Source: Prevotella sp. UBA2850 (GTDB lineage: Bacteria; Bacteroidota; Bacteroidia; Bacteroidales; Bacteroidaceae). Taken from it: a stretch of 64,000 bases of DNA. Where the stretch lies: positions 9,954 through 73,953 of the forward strand of contig DEFO01000011.1 in NCBI GenBank assembly GCA_002350805.1, read 5' to 3'. Of the stretch, positions 23,860-32,863 are shown piece by piece (the stretch's first letter is position 1; each line of letters opens with the position of its first letter). The translations under genes and the position numbers were made by a program. Under the pieces are notes generated by a model. The model saw only the letters and a program-made list of their open reading frames with translations. It was not told the origin of the DNA and did not search any database.

Positions 23860-26235
23860 ATGAAACGCATTCTGCTCTGCATCATCGCACTTTGGCTGGC
23901 GCTCATCAGCTCCAGCGCACAGACATTCACCTTGAAAGGCAAGGTGATGGATGGCGACATGCAACCTCTGGAGCTAGCCACCGTCAGTTGTGTGGCTCAA
24001 GGCAAAGTCACCATGACCAACCTCAAGGGCGAGTTCTCGCTGCAGCTACATAGCACCGACAGTGTGGTGGTGCGCTTCACCATGATCGGATACAAAGGCA
24101 AGACACGCGTTCTGCGCCACCCGCGAGGCACACAGACTATCCAGATACAGCTCATCGACGAGAGCCGCCAGCTGAACGAGGTGACCATCACCGAGCAGCG
24201 GCGACAGACAGGCACTACCCAGCAGCTAGACACGAAAGACATCGGCCGCGCGCCCTCGGCCACGGGCAATGCCGTAGAAGAGCTCATCCAGCAGCAGGCT
24301 GGCGTGTCAACCCACAGCGAGCTGTCGTCGCAATACAACGTGCGAGGTGGCTCATTCGACGAAAACTGTGTCTATATAAATAAGGTAGAGGTTTACAGAC
24401 CGTTCCTCGTCAGAAGCGGGCAGCAGGAAGGACTGTCGGTCATCAACCCCGACATGGTAGAGAAGATTGGTTTCTCTACAGGCGGATTCGAGGCTCGCTT
24501 TGGCGACCGCATGGCTTCCGCACTCGACATCACCTACCGCAAGCCCAAACGACTGGAAGGCACCGCATCGGTGAGTCTACTTGGTGCAAGCGCATACTTG
24601 GGTGTTGCAAACAAAAAGCTTTCATGGAGCAACGCAATACGTTATAAAACAAATAGTTATCTTCTTGGATCACTAGAGACAAAAGGCGAATATCGCCCCT
24701 CCTTTCTCGACTATCAGACCTATCTGAGCTACCAGCCCAATAAGCGGTGGACCATCGATCTGATAGGAAATATCGCCGTCAATCATTACAACTTTGTGCC
24801 CAAAGACCGCGAGACAAAATTCGGGACCATGGAGAATGTAAAAGACTTCCGGGTCTACTTCGACGGACATGAGAAAGATGTGTTCAGAACATACTTTGCC
24901 ACCGCCAGCATCACCCGCCATCTCTCGCCCCAAACCAACCTCTCGCTCATCGCAAGCGCCTTCTACACCAAAGAGCAGGAGCGCTACGACATACAAGGCC
25001 AATACTGGCTCACACAAACCGAAACGAGCGAGAATCTGGGCGTGGGCACCTATATGGAACATGCGCGCAACTATCTGGAAGCCAATGTTGAGATTGCCAA
25101 ACTGATGCTTACCCATAAAGCCGGAAAGCACGAGATAGAAACGGGCGTGTCCTACCGCATGGAGCACATCACGGAGCAAAGCCGCGAGTACGAAATGCGC
25201 GACTCGGCCGGCTACAGCGTCCCGCACACAGGGAAAGACCTCTATCTCATCTACACTCTCAACGCACGCAACAAGCTGAACGCCAACCGCATAGAGGCTT
25301 ATGCGCAAGACACCTACAAATTCTCATCTTCCAGCGAAGAGACGTTCTATACGCTGAACTACGGCATCCGATTCGCACATTGGAACTTTAACCGCGAGAC
25401 TTTACTCTCTCCCCGCGTGTCGCTGGGCATCGTGCCAGCCTTCAACCACAATGTCACCTTCCGATTGGCGGCAGGACTCTACTACCAGGCTCCTTTCTAC
25501 AAAGAACTGCGCGACACCACAACCCTCGCGAGCATAACCACCGCCACCCTGAACAGCCACATAAAAAGCCCCAGGAGCATACATCTCATAGGAGGTTACG
25601 ACTACCGTTTCCGCATGAACGAGCGACCATTCCGCTTTACGGCAGAAGCCTACTATAAACTGCTCTCTCGACTCATCCCCTATAGCGTGAACAACGTGAA
25701 AATCGTCTATTACGGCGACAACAGTGCGTCGGGACATGCTGCCGGTATCGACCTAAAACTCTACGGCGAGTTTGTGCCTGGCACCGACTCATGGGTCAGT
25801 TTCTCGCTCATGAGTACGAAGATGAAGCACAACGGCAGAACCATGCCCCTGCCCACCGACCAACGATTCGCCATGAACCTTTTCTTCACCGACTACTTCC
25901 CGGGCACCACCCGATGGAAGATGGCACTCAAGCTCGCCTATGCCGACGGTCTGCCCTTCGGTCCTCCCCACCGCGAGACCGACATGCAAGCCTTCCGTGC
26001 TCCCGCCTATAAGCGCGCCGACATCGGAATGAGCTACAGGGCATTGAACAACGAAGATCGACATGTCAAGACACCATTCAGGAATGTTTGGCTCAGCCTC
26101 GACTGCCTTAATCTGCTAGGCATTCACAATGTTAACTCTTATTATTGGATTACGGACGTAACCAGCCAACAATATGCTGTACCCAACTACCTGACCGGCC
26201 GACAACTGAATTTCCGTGTGCAAGTGGAATTTTAA
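23860..26235 (+). CDS. TonB-dependent receptor with CarboxypepD_reg-like N-terminus
   Basis: A 791-residue outer-membrane receptor. It has a signal peptide (MKRILLCIIALWLALISSSAQ), a beta-sandwich domain at about 23-110 (FTLKGKVMDGDMQPLELATV), a plug at about 115-235 (LNEVTITEQRR, QYNVRGGSFDENCVYINKVEVYRP) and a barrel ending in FRVQVEF with the C-terminal phenylalanine expected for assembly. The frame extends upstream into the preceding gene, but 23860 is the only start that gives a signal peptide. No SusD partner follows, so it is not a glycan importer of the SusCD type. Its ligand is unknown. Confidence 0.87.
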   Translation: MKRILLCIIALWLALISSSAQTFTLKGKVMDGDMQPLELATVSCVAQGKVTMTNLKGEFSLQLHSTDSVVVRFTMIGYKGKTRVLRHPRGTQTIQIQLIDESRQLNEVTITEQRRQTGTTQQLDTKDIGRAPSATGNAVEELIQQQAGVSTHSELSSQYNVRGGSFDENCVYINKVEVYRPFLVRSGQQEGLSVINPDMVEKIGFSTGGFEARFGDRMASALDITYRKPKRLEGTASVSLLGASAYLGVANKKLSWSNAIRYKTNSYLLGSLETKGEYRPSFLDYQTYLSYQPNKRWTIDLIGNIAVNHYNFVPKDRETKFGTMENVKDFRVYFDGHEKDVFRTYFATASITRHLSPQTNLSLIASAFYTKEQERYDIQGQYWLTQTETSENLGVGTYMEHARNYLEANVEIAKLMLTHKAGKHEIETGVSYRMEHITEQSREYEMRDSAGYSVPHTGKDLYLIYTLNARNKLNANRIEAYAQDTYKFSSSSEETFYTLNYGIRFAHWNFNRETLLSPRVSLGIVPAFNHNVTFRLAAGLYYQAPFYKELRDTTTLASITTATLNSHIKSPRSIHLIGGYDYRFRMNERPFRFTAEAYYKLLSRLIPYSVNNVKIVYYGDNSASGHAAGIDLKLYGEFVPGTDSWVSFSLMSTKMKHNGRTMPLPTDQRFAMNLFFTDYFPGTTRWKMALKLAYADGLPFGPPHRETDMQAFRAPAYKRADIGMSYRALNNEDRHVKTPFRNVWLSLDCLNLLGIHNVNSYYWITDVTSQQYAVPNYLTGRQLNFRVQVEF

Positions 26236-26267
26236 GTGGATATTTAGCAAAAAACAAGAGAAAATAG

Positions 26268-26299
26268 TTGGTATATTCAACTTTATGTTGTACCTTTGC
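26268..26299 (+). promoter_or_regulatory. Promoter of the methylmalonyl-CoA operon
   Basis: TTGG at 26268-26271, a 19-base spacer, then TACCTTTGC at 26291-26299. The start site would fall about 35 bases before the epimerase ATG. The -33 half is imperfect. Confidence 0.6.
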
Positions 26300-26338
26300 G
26301 CCATATTTTCTATACAAACCATTTTAAATTCAAATAAT

Positions 26339-26743
26339 ATGAAGATTTCACACATCGAACACTTAGGAATTGCTGTTCCTAGCATCGAAGAGGCTTTGCC
26401 TTATTTCAAAAACGTACTCGGTCTCGATTGCTATGCTATCGAGGAAGTTGCCGACCAGAAAGTGAAAACCGCTTTCTTGAAGTGCGGAGAGGTTAAACTC
26501 GAGTTACTTGAACCCACATCGCCGGAGAGCACTATCCAGAAGTGGCTCGACAAAGGAAACAAAGGCGTACACCATGTGGCCTTCTGCATTGAAGACGGCG
26601 TAGCCGAGGCTCTCGCTGAGTGCGACGGCAAGGGAATCCGCCTCATCGACAAAGCTCCCCGCAAAGGCGCAGAGAACCTTAACATCGCATTCCTGCACCC
26701 GAAAGACACCTGCGGCATCCTGACAGAACTCTGTGAGCACTAA
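26339..26743 (+). CDS. mce: Methylmalonyl-CoA epimerase
   Basis: A 134-residue VOC-fold metalloenzyme that interconverts the R and S forms of methylmalonyl-CoA. The metal ligands are visible in order: His in HIEHLGIAVPS, Glu in KLELLEPTS, His in GVHHVAF and Glu in GILTELCEH. The frame is open further upstream, but 26339 gives the normal family length and follows the promoter. It heads an operon with the carboxyltransferase, a small protein and the biotin carrier. The product feeds the B12-dependent mutase or the decarboxylase of the succinate-propionate route. Confidence 0.93.
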   Translation: MKISHIEHLGIAVPSIEEALPYFKNVLGLDCYAIEEVADQKVKTAFLKCGEVKLELLEPTSPESTIQKWLDKGNKGVHHVAFCIEDGVAEALAECDGKGIRLIDKAPRKGAENLNIAFLHPKDTCGILTELCEH

Positions 26744-26818
26744 TCAGAATTGAGCAAGAAAAACAAGTAAAGGTAAAGATAAGTCTAATAAGACAATATC
26801 AGTCAAATTAGAAAAGAA

Positions 26819-28384
26819 ATGAGCAAACAATTAGAAAAGATTAAGGCGCTGATCGCCAAGCGCGAACAGGCACGTTTGGGTGGTGGAGAAAAAGCCATCG
26901 AGAAACAGCATGCAAGGGGTAAGTATACAGCTCGCGAGCGCATTGACATGCTGCTCGACGAAGGCAGCTTCGAGGAAGTTGACATGTTCAAGCTTCATCG
27001 TTGCACCAACTTCGGAATGGAGAAGAAACAGTATCTGGGCGACGGTGTGGTAGCCGGTTCGGGTACCGTGGACGGTCGTTTGGTTTATGTCTTCGCACAA
27101 GACTTCACCGTAAACGCAGGCTCACTCTCTGAGACCATGTCTGAGAAGATTTGCAAGGTGATGGACCTCGGTATGAAGATGGGTGCTCCCGTCATCGGCA
27201 TCAACGACTCGGGCGGCGCACGCATTCAGGAGGGTATCAACGCGCTGGCTGGCTACGCTGAGATTTTCGAGCGCAACATTCTTGCCTCTGGTGTGATTCC
27301 ACAGATCAGCGGTATCTTCGGCCCCTGCGCCGGTGGTGCAGTTTACTCACCCGCACTTACCGACTTCACCCTCATGATGGAGAACACTTCTTACATGTTC
27401 CTCACCGGCCCGAAAGTGGTGAAGAGCGTAACTGGCGAAGACGTCGACCAGGAGTCTCTCGGAGGCGCATCGGTTCATTCTACCAAGAGTGGTGTGACCC
27501 ACTTCACAGCTGCTACCGAGGAAGAGGCTATCGAGATGATCAAGACTCTGCTGAGCTACATCCCAAGCAACAACATGGAAGAGGCTCCTCGTAAGGAGTG
27601 CACCGACCCCATCAACCGCATGGAGGATATGCTCAACGAGATTCTTCCCGACGACCCCAACAAGGCTTACGACATGTATAAGGTGATCTCGGCTATCACC
27701 GACGACGGCGAGTTCTTCGAGGTACAGCCTAAGTTTGCCAAGAACATTATCGTGGGCTTCGCACGTTTCAACGGCCAGAGCGTAGGTATCGTGGCCAACC
27801 AGCCCAGCTGCTATGCAGGTGTGCTCGATGTAAACGCATCGCGCAAGGGTGCCCGTTTCGTACGTTTCTGCGACGCCTTCAATATTCCTATCGTGACACT
27901 TGTTGACGTACCAGGATTCCTGCCAGGTACCGGACAAGAGTATAATGCCGTTATTCTGCATGGTGCCCAGCTGCTCTACGCATTCGGTGAGGCTACTGTG
28001 CCTAAGGTGACCGTCACCCTCCGCAAGAGCTATGGTGGTAGCCACATCGTGATGGGCTGCAAGCAGCTCCGCACCGACATCAACTATGCTTGGCCAAACG
28101 CCGAGATTGCCGTGATGGGTGCCAGCGGTGCTGCTGCTGTGCTCTATGCCCGCGAGGCAAAGGCCAAGAAAGAGGCCGGCGAGGATGTACGCGCCTTCAT
28201 CGCAGAGAAGGAAGAGGAATACAACGAGCTCTTCGCTAATCCGTATCAGGCAGCCAAGTATGGCTACATCGATGATGTGATTGAGCCGAGAAATACTCGT
28301 TTCCGCATCTGCCGCGCACTGGCTCAGCTCGCTACCAAGCGTGAGGGTCTGCCCGCCAAGAAACACGGAAATATTCCTATGTAA
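26819..28384 (+). CDS. mmdA: Methylmalonyl-CoA decarboxylase / propionyl-CoA carboxylase carboxyltransferase subunit
   Basis: A 521-residue biotin-dependent carboxyltransferase with the N and C crotonase-like halves: KQHARGKYTARERIDMLLDEGSFEE, then INDSGGARIQEGI and GPCAGGAVYSPALTDF (oxyanion hole), then VDVPGFLPGTGQEY and RKSYGGSHIVM in the second half. The same subunit type serves Na+-pumping methylmalonyl-CoA decarboxylase and propionyl-CoA carboxylase, which differ in their partners. Neither a membrane beta subunit nor a biotin carboxylase is encoded here, so the direction of the reaction is open. It is followed by a small protein and the biotin carrier. Confidence 0.92.
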   Translation: MSKQLEKIKALIAKREQARLGGGEKAIEKQHARGKYTARERIDMLLDEGSFEEVDMFKLHRCTNFGMEKKQYLGDGVVAGSGTVDGRLVYVFAQDFTVNAGSLSETMSEKICKVMDLGMKMGAPVIGINDSGGARIQEGINALAGYAEIFERNILASGVIPQISGIFGPCAGGAVYSPALTDFTLMMENTSYMFLTGPKVVKSVTGEDVDQESLGGASVHSTKSGVTHFTAATEEEAIEMIKTLLSYIPSNNMEEAPRKECTDPINRMEDMLNEILPDDPNKAYDMYKVISAITDDGEFFEVQPKFAKNIIVGFARFNGQSVGIVANQPSCYAGVLDVNASRKGARFVRFCDAFNIPIVTLVDVPGFLPGTGQEYNAVILHGAQLLYAFGEATVPKVTVTLRKSYGGSHIVMGCKQLRTDINYAWPNAEIAVMGASGAAAVLYAREAKAKKEAGEDVRAFIAEKEEEYNELFANPYQAAKYGYIDDVIEPRNTRFRICRALAQLATKREGLPAKKHGNIPM

Positions 28385-28459
28385 AATCAGGCAAAAGAAA
28401 GGGTGGCAGGAAGTTCACTCCGGTCACCCATACCCTTTCGCCCTATACAAGTAAAGAGT

Positions 28460-28618
28460 ATGAAACAAAACGAAGTTTATGCTGCCATCGCCCTGGCTAT
28501 GCATGAGTTCATGGGGAATAACGTGCACGACGTCGAGTCGGGCATCATCACCATCAAGCCTCGTCAGACAGAATGGAACAGCAAGATGATCACCATGACC
28601 GATCATCCAAGATATTAA
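28460..28618 (+). CDS. Small conserved protein of the decarboxylase operon
   Basis: A 52-residue protein starting MKQNEVYAAIALAMHEFM and ending WNSKMITMTDHPRY. Similar short proteins with an AIALA..E....VHD.ES..ITI..... WNSK pattern sit between the carboxyltransferase and biotin-carrier genes in other Bacteroidales and look like the cytoplasmic tail of the OadG/delta subunit without its membrane helix; I give this from memory of the gene order. It lies 75 bases after mmdA and 13 before the carrier gene. The frame is open upstream to 28403, but this ATG gives the conserved start. Confidence 0.7.
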   Translation: MKQNEVYAAIALAMHEFMGNNVHDVESGIITIKPRQTEWNSKMITMTDHPRY

Positions 28619-28631
28619 TCCAAAGCAAACT

Positions 28632-29060
28632 ATGAAAGAATATAAGTATACCATTAATGGAACAAAATACGAGGTTGCCATCGGCGACATCGTGGAGAAT
28701 ATCGCAACCGTTACCGTAAACGGTGAGGAGTTTAAGGTGGAGATGGAGAAAGAACCAGAGCCCGAGAAGAAGAAGGTGGTGGTGAAGCCCGCCGCAGAGG
28801 CTCCTAAGGCAGAGGCTCCTAAGGCTGCCGCAGGCCCTGTAGATGCCAAGAATGCCATTAAGGCTCCGCTGCCCGGTGTTATCATCGACATCAAGGTTGC
28901 TGTAGGCGACGAGGTAAAGGCTGGCGACACCGTGATTGTGCTCGAGGCAATGAAGATGGCCAACAACCTCACCACCGACCGTGCCGGTAAGGTGACTGCC
29001 GTATGCGTAGGCGTAGGTGAGAGCGTCATGGAAGACACTCCGCTCGTGGTTATCGAGTAA
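28632..29060 (+). CDS. Biotin carboxyl carrier protein of the acyl-CoA decarboxylase
   Basis: A 142-residue carrier subunit. Residues 1-40 form an N-terminal strand region (YKYTINGTKYEV), 41-72 are a Pro/Ala/Lys/Glu-rich flexible linker with the echo EAPKAEAPKAA, and 75-142 are the biotinyl domain. The biotin-accepting lysine is Lys108 in EAMKMAN. It shuttles the carboxyl group from the carboxyltransferase site. A strong terminator follows at 29120-29148, so it is the last gene of its operon; the usual beta-subunit gene (membrane Na+ pump) does not follow. Confidence 0.93.
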   Translation: MKEYKYTINGTKYEVAIGDIVENIATVTVNGEEFKVEMEKEPEPEKKKVVVKPAAEAPKAEAPKAAAGPVDAKNAIKAPLPGVIIDIKVAVGDEVKAGDTVIVLEAMKMANNLTTDRAGKVTAVCVGVGESVMEDTPLVVIE

Positions 29061-29119
29061 AACAAAACTCCGGCAAGCCATGTTCTCATGACAGAACAAA
29101 GCCGGATGAACACAAATAG

Positions 29120-29148
29120 AAAAGCCTCCCATTGCGGAGGCTTTTTTA
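29120..29148 (+). terminator. Rho-independent terminator of the methylmalonyl-CoA operon
   Basis: AAAAGCCTCC, a six-base loop, then GGAGGCTTTTTT: a GC-rich stem with a T-run, 60 bases after the biotin-carrier stop. The A-run on the other side lets it also serve panD on the minus strand. Confidence 0.9.
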
Positions 29149-29197
29149 TTTGTATACTAATCAATTCAATGGGACGGCAGCTGATGCCAGTATGCGC

Positions 29198-29545
29198 TTA
29201 CTTCACTATGTGGTTGTCTTCGGGAAATACGACAGAAGGCTGGAACGTCTTGGCCTCCTCAAAGTCCATCATCGCAAACGACATGATGATGACGACATCG
29301 CCCACTTGCACTTTGCGCGAGGCAGCACCGTTCAGGCAGATGCACCCACTTCCACGCTCGCCCTTGATCACATAAGTGTCGAAACGCTCCCCGTTGTTGT
29401 TGTTGACAATCTGAACTTTCTCGCCGGCAATAAGATTCGCCGCGTCCATCAAGTCCTCATCAATGGTGATACTGCCAATATAATTCAAGTTGGCCTCGGT
29501 CACCTTCACGCAATGCAACTTGCTCTTTAGAACCTCTATTTGCAT
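29198..29545 (-). CDS. panD: Aspartate 1-decarboxylase
   Basis: A 115-residue proenzyme that makes beta-alanine for pantothenate. The self-cleavage site is Gly24-Ser25 in NYIGSITID, which gives the pyruvoyl group. Other family blocks are NGERFDTYVIKGERGSG and GDVVIIMSFA. Length is normal. It lies 13 bases after panC in one operon, so both precursors of pantothenate condensation are supplied together. Confidence 0.96.
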   Translation of the reverse strand: MQIEVLKSKLHCVKVTEANLNYIGSITIDEDLMDAANLIAGEKVQIVNNNNGERFDTYVIKGERGSGCICLNGAASRKVQVGDVVIIMSFAMMDFEEAKTFQPSVVFPEDNHIVK

Positions 29546-29558
29546 CTCCTTTTATATA

Positions 29559-30404
29559 TTAATAGCGAATATGATCAATAAGGCGAATCGGAGTCTTTCC
29601 ACAATATACGGTGATGCAACCAACCACATAGCCAGCATCTTCCCAATTGTCAATCGAGAGCAAGGTGTCGCCGTCAACTATCTCGAAATACTCAACCTCC
29701 AAGCCATCAATGGCATTAATCTCGTCGACCACATGGTCGTGGGTTTCCTTAACGGTATGTGTGCGGGCATAGTCGACACTCTCTTTCAGCGCTTTATAGA
29801 TGGCTGGGGCAATGGCACGCTCGTCGGGAGAAAGCAAAGTGTTGCGGCTGCTCTTGGCAAGGCCATCAGCATCGCGCACAATGGCGCACTCCACAATCTG
29901 CACATTCATGCCGATATATTTCACCAGCTGCTTGACAACAGCAATCTGCTGCCAGTCTTTTTCACCGAAGTAAGCACGGTCGGGGCGGACAATGTAGAAC
30001 AGACGGCTCACAACCTGACAAACACCATTGAAATGGCCAGGGCGCTTAGCACCTTCCATCACCGTGCTGACTGGGGGGAACTCAAACTGGCGTGTATCGG
30101 GCGTAGGATACATCTCTTTTACCGATGGAGCCAGCACATAGTCGGCACCCACTGACTCGAGTAAAGCACAATCAGCGTCCAGCGTACGGGGATAACGCTC
30201 CAGGTCGCCCTGATCGTTAAACTGAGTAGGGTTCAGAAACACCGAGACAACGGTAATGTCGTTCTCAGCAACACTTCTCCTCACCAATGATGCATGACCC
30301 TCGTGCAGAGCGCCCATCGTTGGCACCAGTCCGATTGTCTTACCCTGCTTGCGCTCATCAAACAACGCATTCTGCAGGTCAACTATTTTTGCGAATACTT
30401 TCAT
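29559..30404 (-). CDS. panC: Pantothenate synthetase
   Basis: A 281-residue ATP-dependent ligase that joins pantoate and beta-alanine. Nucleotidyltransferase motifs are GLVPTMGALHEGHASLV (the HxGH signature), YFGEKDWQQ and SSRNTLLS, the last being the KMSKS-like loop. I start it at 30404 because MKVFAKIVDLQ is the family start; an ATG four codons earlier (30416) lies inside a -7-like element (30413-30421, TTATTTTGC on the minus strand). It is divergent from the glycogen-synthase gene, an arrangement common in Bacteroidales. Confidence 0.95.
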   Translation of the reverse strand: MKVFAKIVDLQNALFDERKQGKTIGLVPTMGALHEGHASLVRRSVAENDITVVSVFLNPTQFNDQGDLERYPRTLDADCALLESVGADYVLAPSVKEMYPTPDTRQFEFPPVSTVMEGAKRPGHFNGVCQVVSRLFYIVRPDRAYFGEKDWQQIAVVKQLVKYIGMNVQIVECAIVRDADGLAKSSRNTLLSPDERAIAPAIYKALKESVDYARTHTVKETHDHVVDEINAIDGLEVEYFEIVDGDTLLSIDNWEDAGYVVGCITVYCGKTPIRLIDHIRY

Positions 30405-30526
30405 AACGGGGTGCAAAATAACAACTTTTTTCTTAAATAAGAAAGAATATATTTAAAAAAATGCGAAGATTAAGGTTATTTGGGAATTAAAATGAGCGAA
30501 AAAGACGAAATATCAATCTTTTTTTG

Positions 30527-30535
30527 TACCTTTGC
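30527..30535 (+). promoter_or_regulatory. -7 element of the glycogen synthase-DUF4270 operon
   Basis: TACCTTTGC, 21 bases before the ATG at 30557, matches the Bacteroidota -7 consensus. No TTTG lies at the usual distance upstream. Confidence 0.55.
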
Positions 30536-30556
30536 ATCTAATTAAAACAATTTCCA

Positions 30557-31366
30557 ATGGCCAAGAAAGTATTATTCATCAATCAGGAGATAGCTCCGTT
30601 CGTTCCCGAAAGCGAAATGGCGGTGATGGGACGCGATTTGCCTCAGGCAGTGCAAGAACAAGGTTTCGAAATCCGCACTTTCATGCCCAAATGGGGAACA
30701 ATCAACGAGCGGCGAGGTCAGTTGCACGAGGTCATCCGACTCTCAGGCATGAATCTCATCATCGATGATACCGACCATCCACTCATCATCAAGGTGGCTT
30801 CTATTCCCACGTCGAGAATTCAAGTCTATTTCATCGACAACGAGGACTATTTCATGAAGCGTCAGATGGAAGCCGACGAGAGTGGCGAGGAATATCCCGA
30901 CAACGGCGAGAGAGCCATTTTCTTCGCACGTGGCGTTTTGGAAACTGTAAAGAAGCTGCGCTGGACACCCGACATCATTCAGTGCCAGGGTTGGATGGCA
31001 GGCGTCATCCCATTCTATGTGAAGACAGCATATAAAGACGAGCCTTCTTTTGCAGAGACAAAAGTGGTCACCTCGTTCTTCAACAATACGCTGAAAGGCG
31101 ACTTCGGCGACAACTTCAAGAGATGCGTTGACTTCAGAGACGCCAAGGCTGAGCTTCTCAACAAATACAACGAGAAGTTCGACTTCATGGAACTGGGGAA
31201 GATGGCCATCGACTATTCCGATGGAATCGTAGTTGCCGGACAGGAAGTGAATGCCGAGCTGCTCAACTATGCCTCAGAAAGCAAGCTGCCCATGCTGCAA
31301 TATGCAGGAGCAGAGGGCTGTGGGGATGCTTATCGCGAATTTTATAACAAGATAACAGAAGAATGA
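30557..31366 (+). CDS. Glycogen/starch synthase-like protein, N-terminal GT5 domain only
   Basis: A 269-residue protein that matches the N-terminal Rossmann domain of GT5 glycogen synthases: KKVLFINQEIAPFVPESEMAVMGRDLPQAV at the start, DNGERAIFFARGVLETV in the middle and WTPDIIQCQGWMAGVIPFYVK near 138-158. Full bacterial enzymes have about 480 residues; the C-terminal half that binds the nucleotide sugar is absent and does not follow in any frame. Short forms of this kind are usual in Bacteroidales next to panC and a DUF4270 gene, so it is not a fresh truncation. Whether it is catalytic is unclear. It overlaps the next gene by four bases. Confidence 0.82.
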   Translation: MAKKVLFINQEIAPFVPESEMAVMGRDLPQAVQEQGFEIRTFMPKWGTINERRGQLHEVIRLSGMNLIIDDTDHPLIIKVASIPTSRIQVYFIDNEDYFMKRQMEADESGEEYPDNGERAIFFARGVLETVKKLRWTPDIIQCQGWMAGVIPFYVKTAYKDEPSFAETKVVTSFFNNTLKGDFGDNFKRCVDFRDAKAELLNKYNEKFDFMELGKMAIDYSDGIVVAGQEVNAELLNYASESKLPMLQYAGAEGCGDAYREFYNKITEE

Positions 31367-32853
31367 AATCAAGATTCCTGGCAGGGCTGGCGTTCATAAT
31401 GCTAGCCTTGTTGTCATGCGATGATACCACTGAGACCATTGGCACATCGCTTACAAACGACATGGACTATCTGCAAATATCTACAGATACTTTCAACGTA
31501 ACTACTCGCTCCATCGTGGCCGACTCTGTTCTATCGAGAAGCAACACCGGCTACGTTGGAAAAATAAAAGACCCCGAAACCGGTCTCTACATTACAGGCG
31601 ACTTCATGGCTCAGTTTCATGCCCTTGAAGGACAAAACGGCTACCTCTTCCCCAAACTCGACAGCATCGTCAGCCGCATCAATGGTGAGGTGATTGCCGA
31701 TTCGTGCGAACTTCGCCTCTATTATTCAACGTTCTACGGCGACTCCCTCTCCACGATGACCCTTACCGCACGCGAGATGAGCAAGCCCATGGAGGAGAAC
31801 GTCAACTACTACTCCAACTTCGACCCCGTTGCACAAGGCTTCGTGCGCACCAACGGCATAGCCAAACAAAAGACTTACACACTGAGCGACCTCAGCGTGA
31901 GAGATTCCATCAGGCTCAGTAGTAACTATTGGAAGAACATTCGCATCATGCTCAACGATGAATATACCGACACAGAGGGTAACACCTATAATAATTATGG
32001 TACATTCATCATGAGAAAATATTTCCAAAACCCTGCCGACTTTGACGACCCGCACACCTTCATCCACAAGGTTTGTCCAGGTTTCTACTTCCAGAACACG
32101 GGCGGATTGGGAAGCATGGCCTACATCGACGGATGCCAGCTCAGCATTTATTTCCGCTTTCATCCCAACGACTCCACCACCTCGGTGGGTACCGTCACAT
32201 TCGCCGGAACTGAGGAAGTGTTGCAAACTACCCATGTCTCCAACGACAAGGGAACACTGCGCAAGCTTGTCGACGACAACACTTGCACTTACATCAAGAC
32301 TCCCGCAGGTATCTTCACCGAAATGACCATCCCCGTGGATGAGATTGTCAACAACCACAAGAACGATACGCTCAGCACCGCCAAAATCATCCTCTCGCGC
32401 ATCAGCAACGAGAGCCATACCGGCTATGAACTCGACGTGCCCAGCTACTTGCTGATGGTGCAAAAAGACAGTCTATATAGCTTCTTCGAGAATAGCAAGC
32501 TGCACAACAACAGGACATCGTTCCTGTCTCCGCGCGATTCCTATACTGATTCCTATGGCAACGTGTCGTATTATAATACTTACACCTTCAACAACATCTC
32601 CAACCTGGTAAGATACATGGCAGAGGCCAAAGCCAATGGAGGTGCCAACTATGTTGCCCAACACCCCAACTGGAACAAGGTGGTGCTCGTGCCCGTAACC
32701 GTCTCTACCACTACGAATTCGAACAGAAGTACGGTTTACAACAAGATCGTCAACGACATGTCGCTCACTAGCACCCGACTGGTAGGAGGCGATGCCAACT
32801 CACATTCGCCGCTGAGAATGAGTGTGGTGTATAGTAAGTTTAATAAGCAATAA
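31363..32853 (+). CDS. DUF4270 lipoprotein
   Basis: A 496-residue lipoprotein: signal peptide with Cys19 (ALLSCDD), then a mostly beta DUF4270 region that begins TIGTSLTNDMDYLQISTDTFNVTTRS and has the block YVGKIKDPETGLYITGDFMAQF. DUF4270 proteins occur across Bacteroidota, are predicted at the outer membrane and have no settled function. The ATGA overlap with the glycogen-synthase-like gene shows translational coupling, so the two may act in one process. Confidence 0.85.
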   Translation: MKSRFLAGLAFIMLALLSCDDTTETIGTSLTNDMDYLQISTDTFNVTTRSIVADSVLSRSNTGYVGKIKDPETGLYITGDFMAQFHALEGQNGYLFPKLDSIVSRINGEVIADSCELRLYYSTFYGDSLSTMTLTAREMSKPMEENVNYYSNFDPVAQGFVRTNGIAKQKTYTLSDLSVRDSIRLSSNYWKNIRIMLNDEYTDTEGNTYNNYGTFIMRKYFQNPADFDDPHTFIHKVCPGFYFQNTGGLGSMAYIDGCQLSIYFRFHPNDSTTSVGTVTFAGTEEVLQTTHVSNDKGTLRKLVDDNTCTYIKTPAGIFTEMTIPVDEIVNNHKNDTLSTAKIILSRISNESHTGYELDVPSYLLMVQKDSLYSFFENSKLHNNRTSFLSPRDSYTDSYGNVSYYNTYTFNNISNLVRYMAEAKANGGANYVAQHPNWNKVVLVPVTVSTTTNSNRSTVYNKIVNDMSLTSTRLVGGDANSHSPLRMSVVYSKFNKQ

Positions 32854-32863
32854 AACGACCACA

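Noticed and set aside
30557..31366. Frameshifted or freshly truncated glycogen synthase
   Set aside because: The C-terminal GT domain is not found in any downstream frame, and the stop is coupled neatly to the next gene; short forms are usual in this group.
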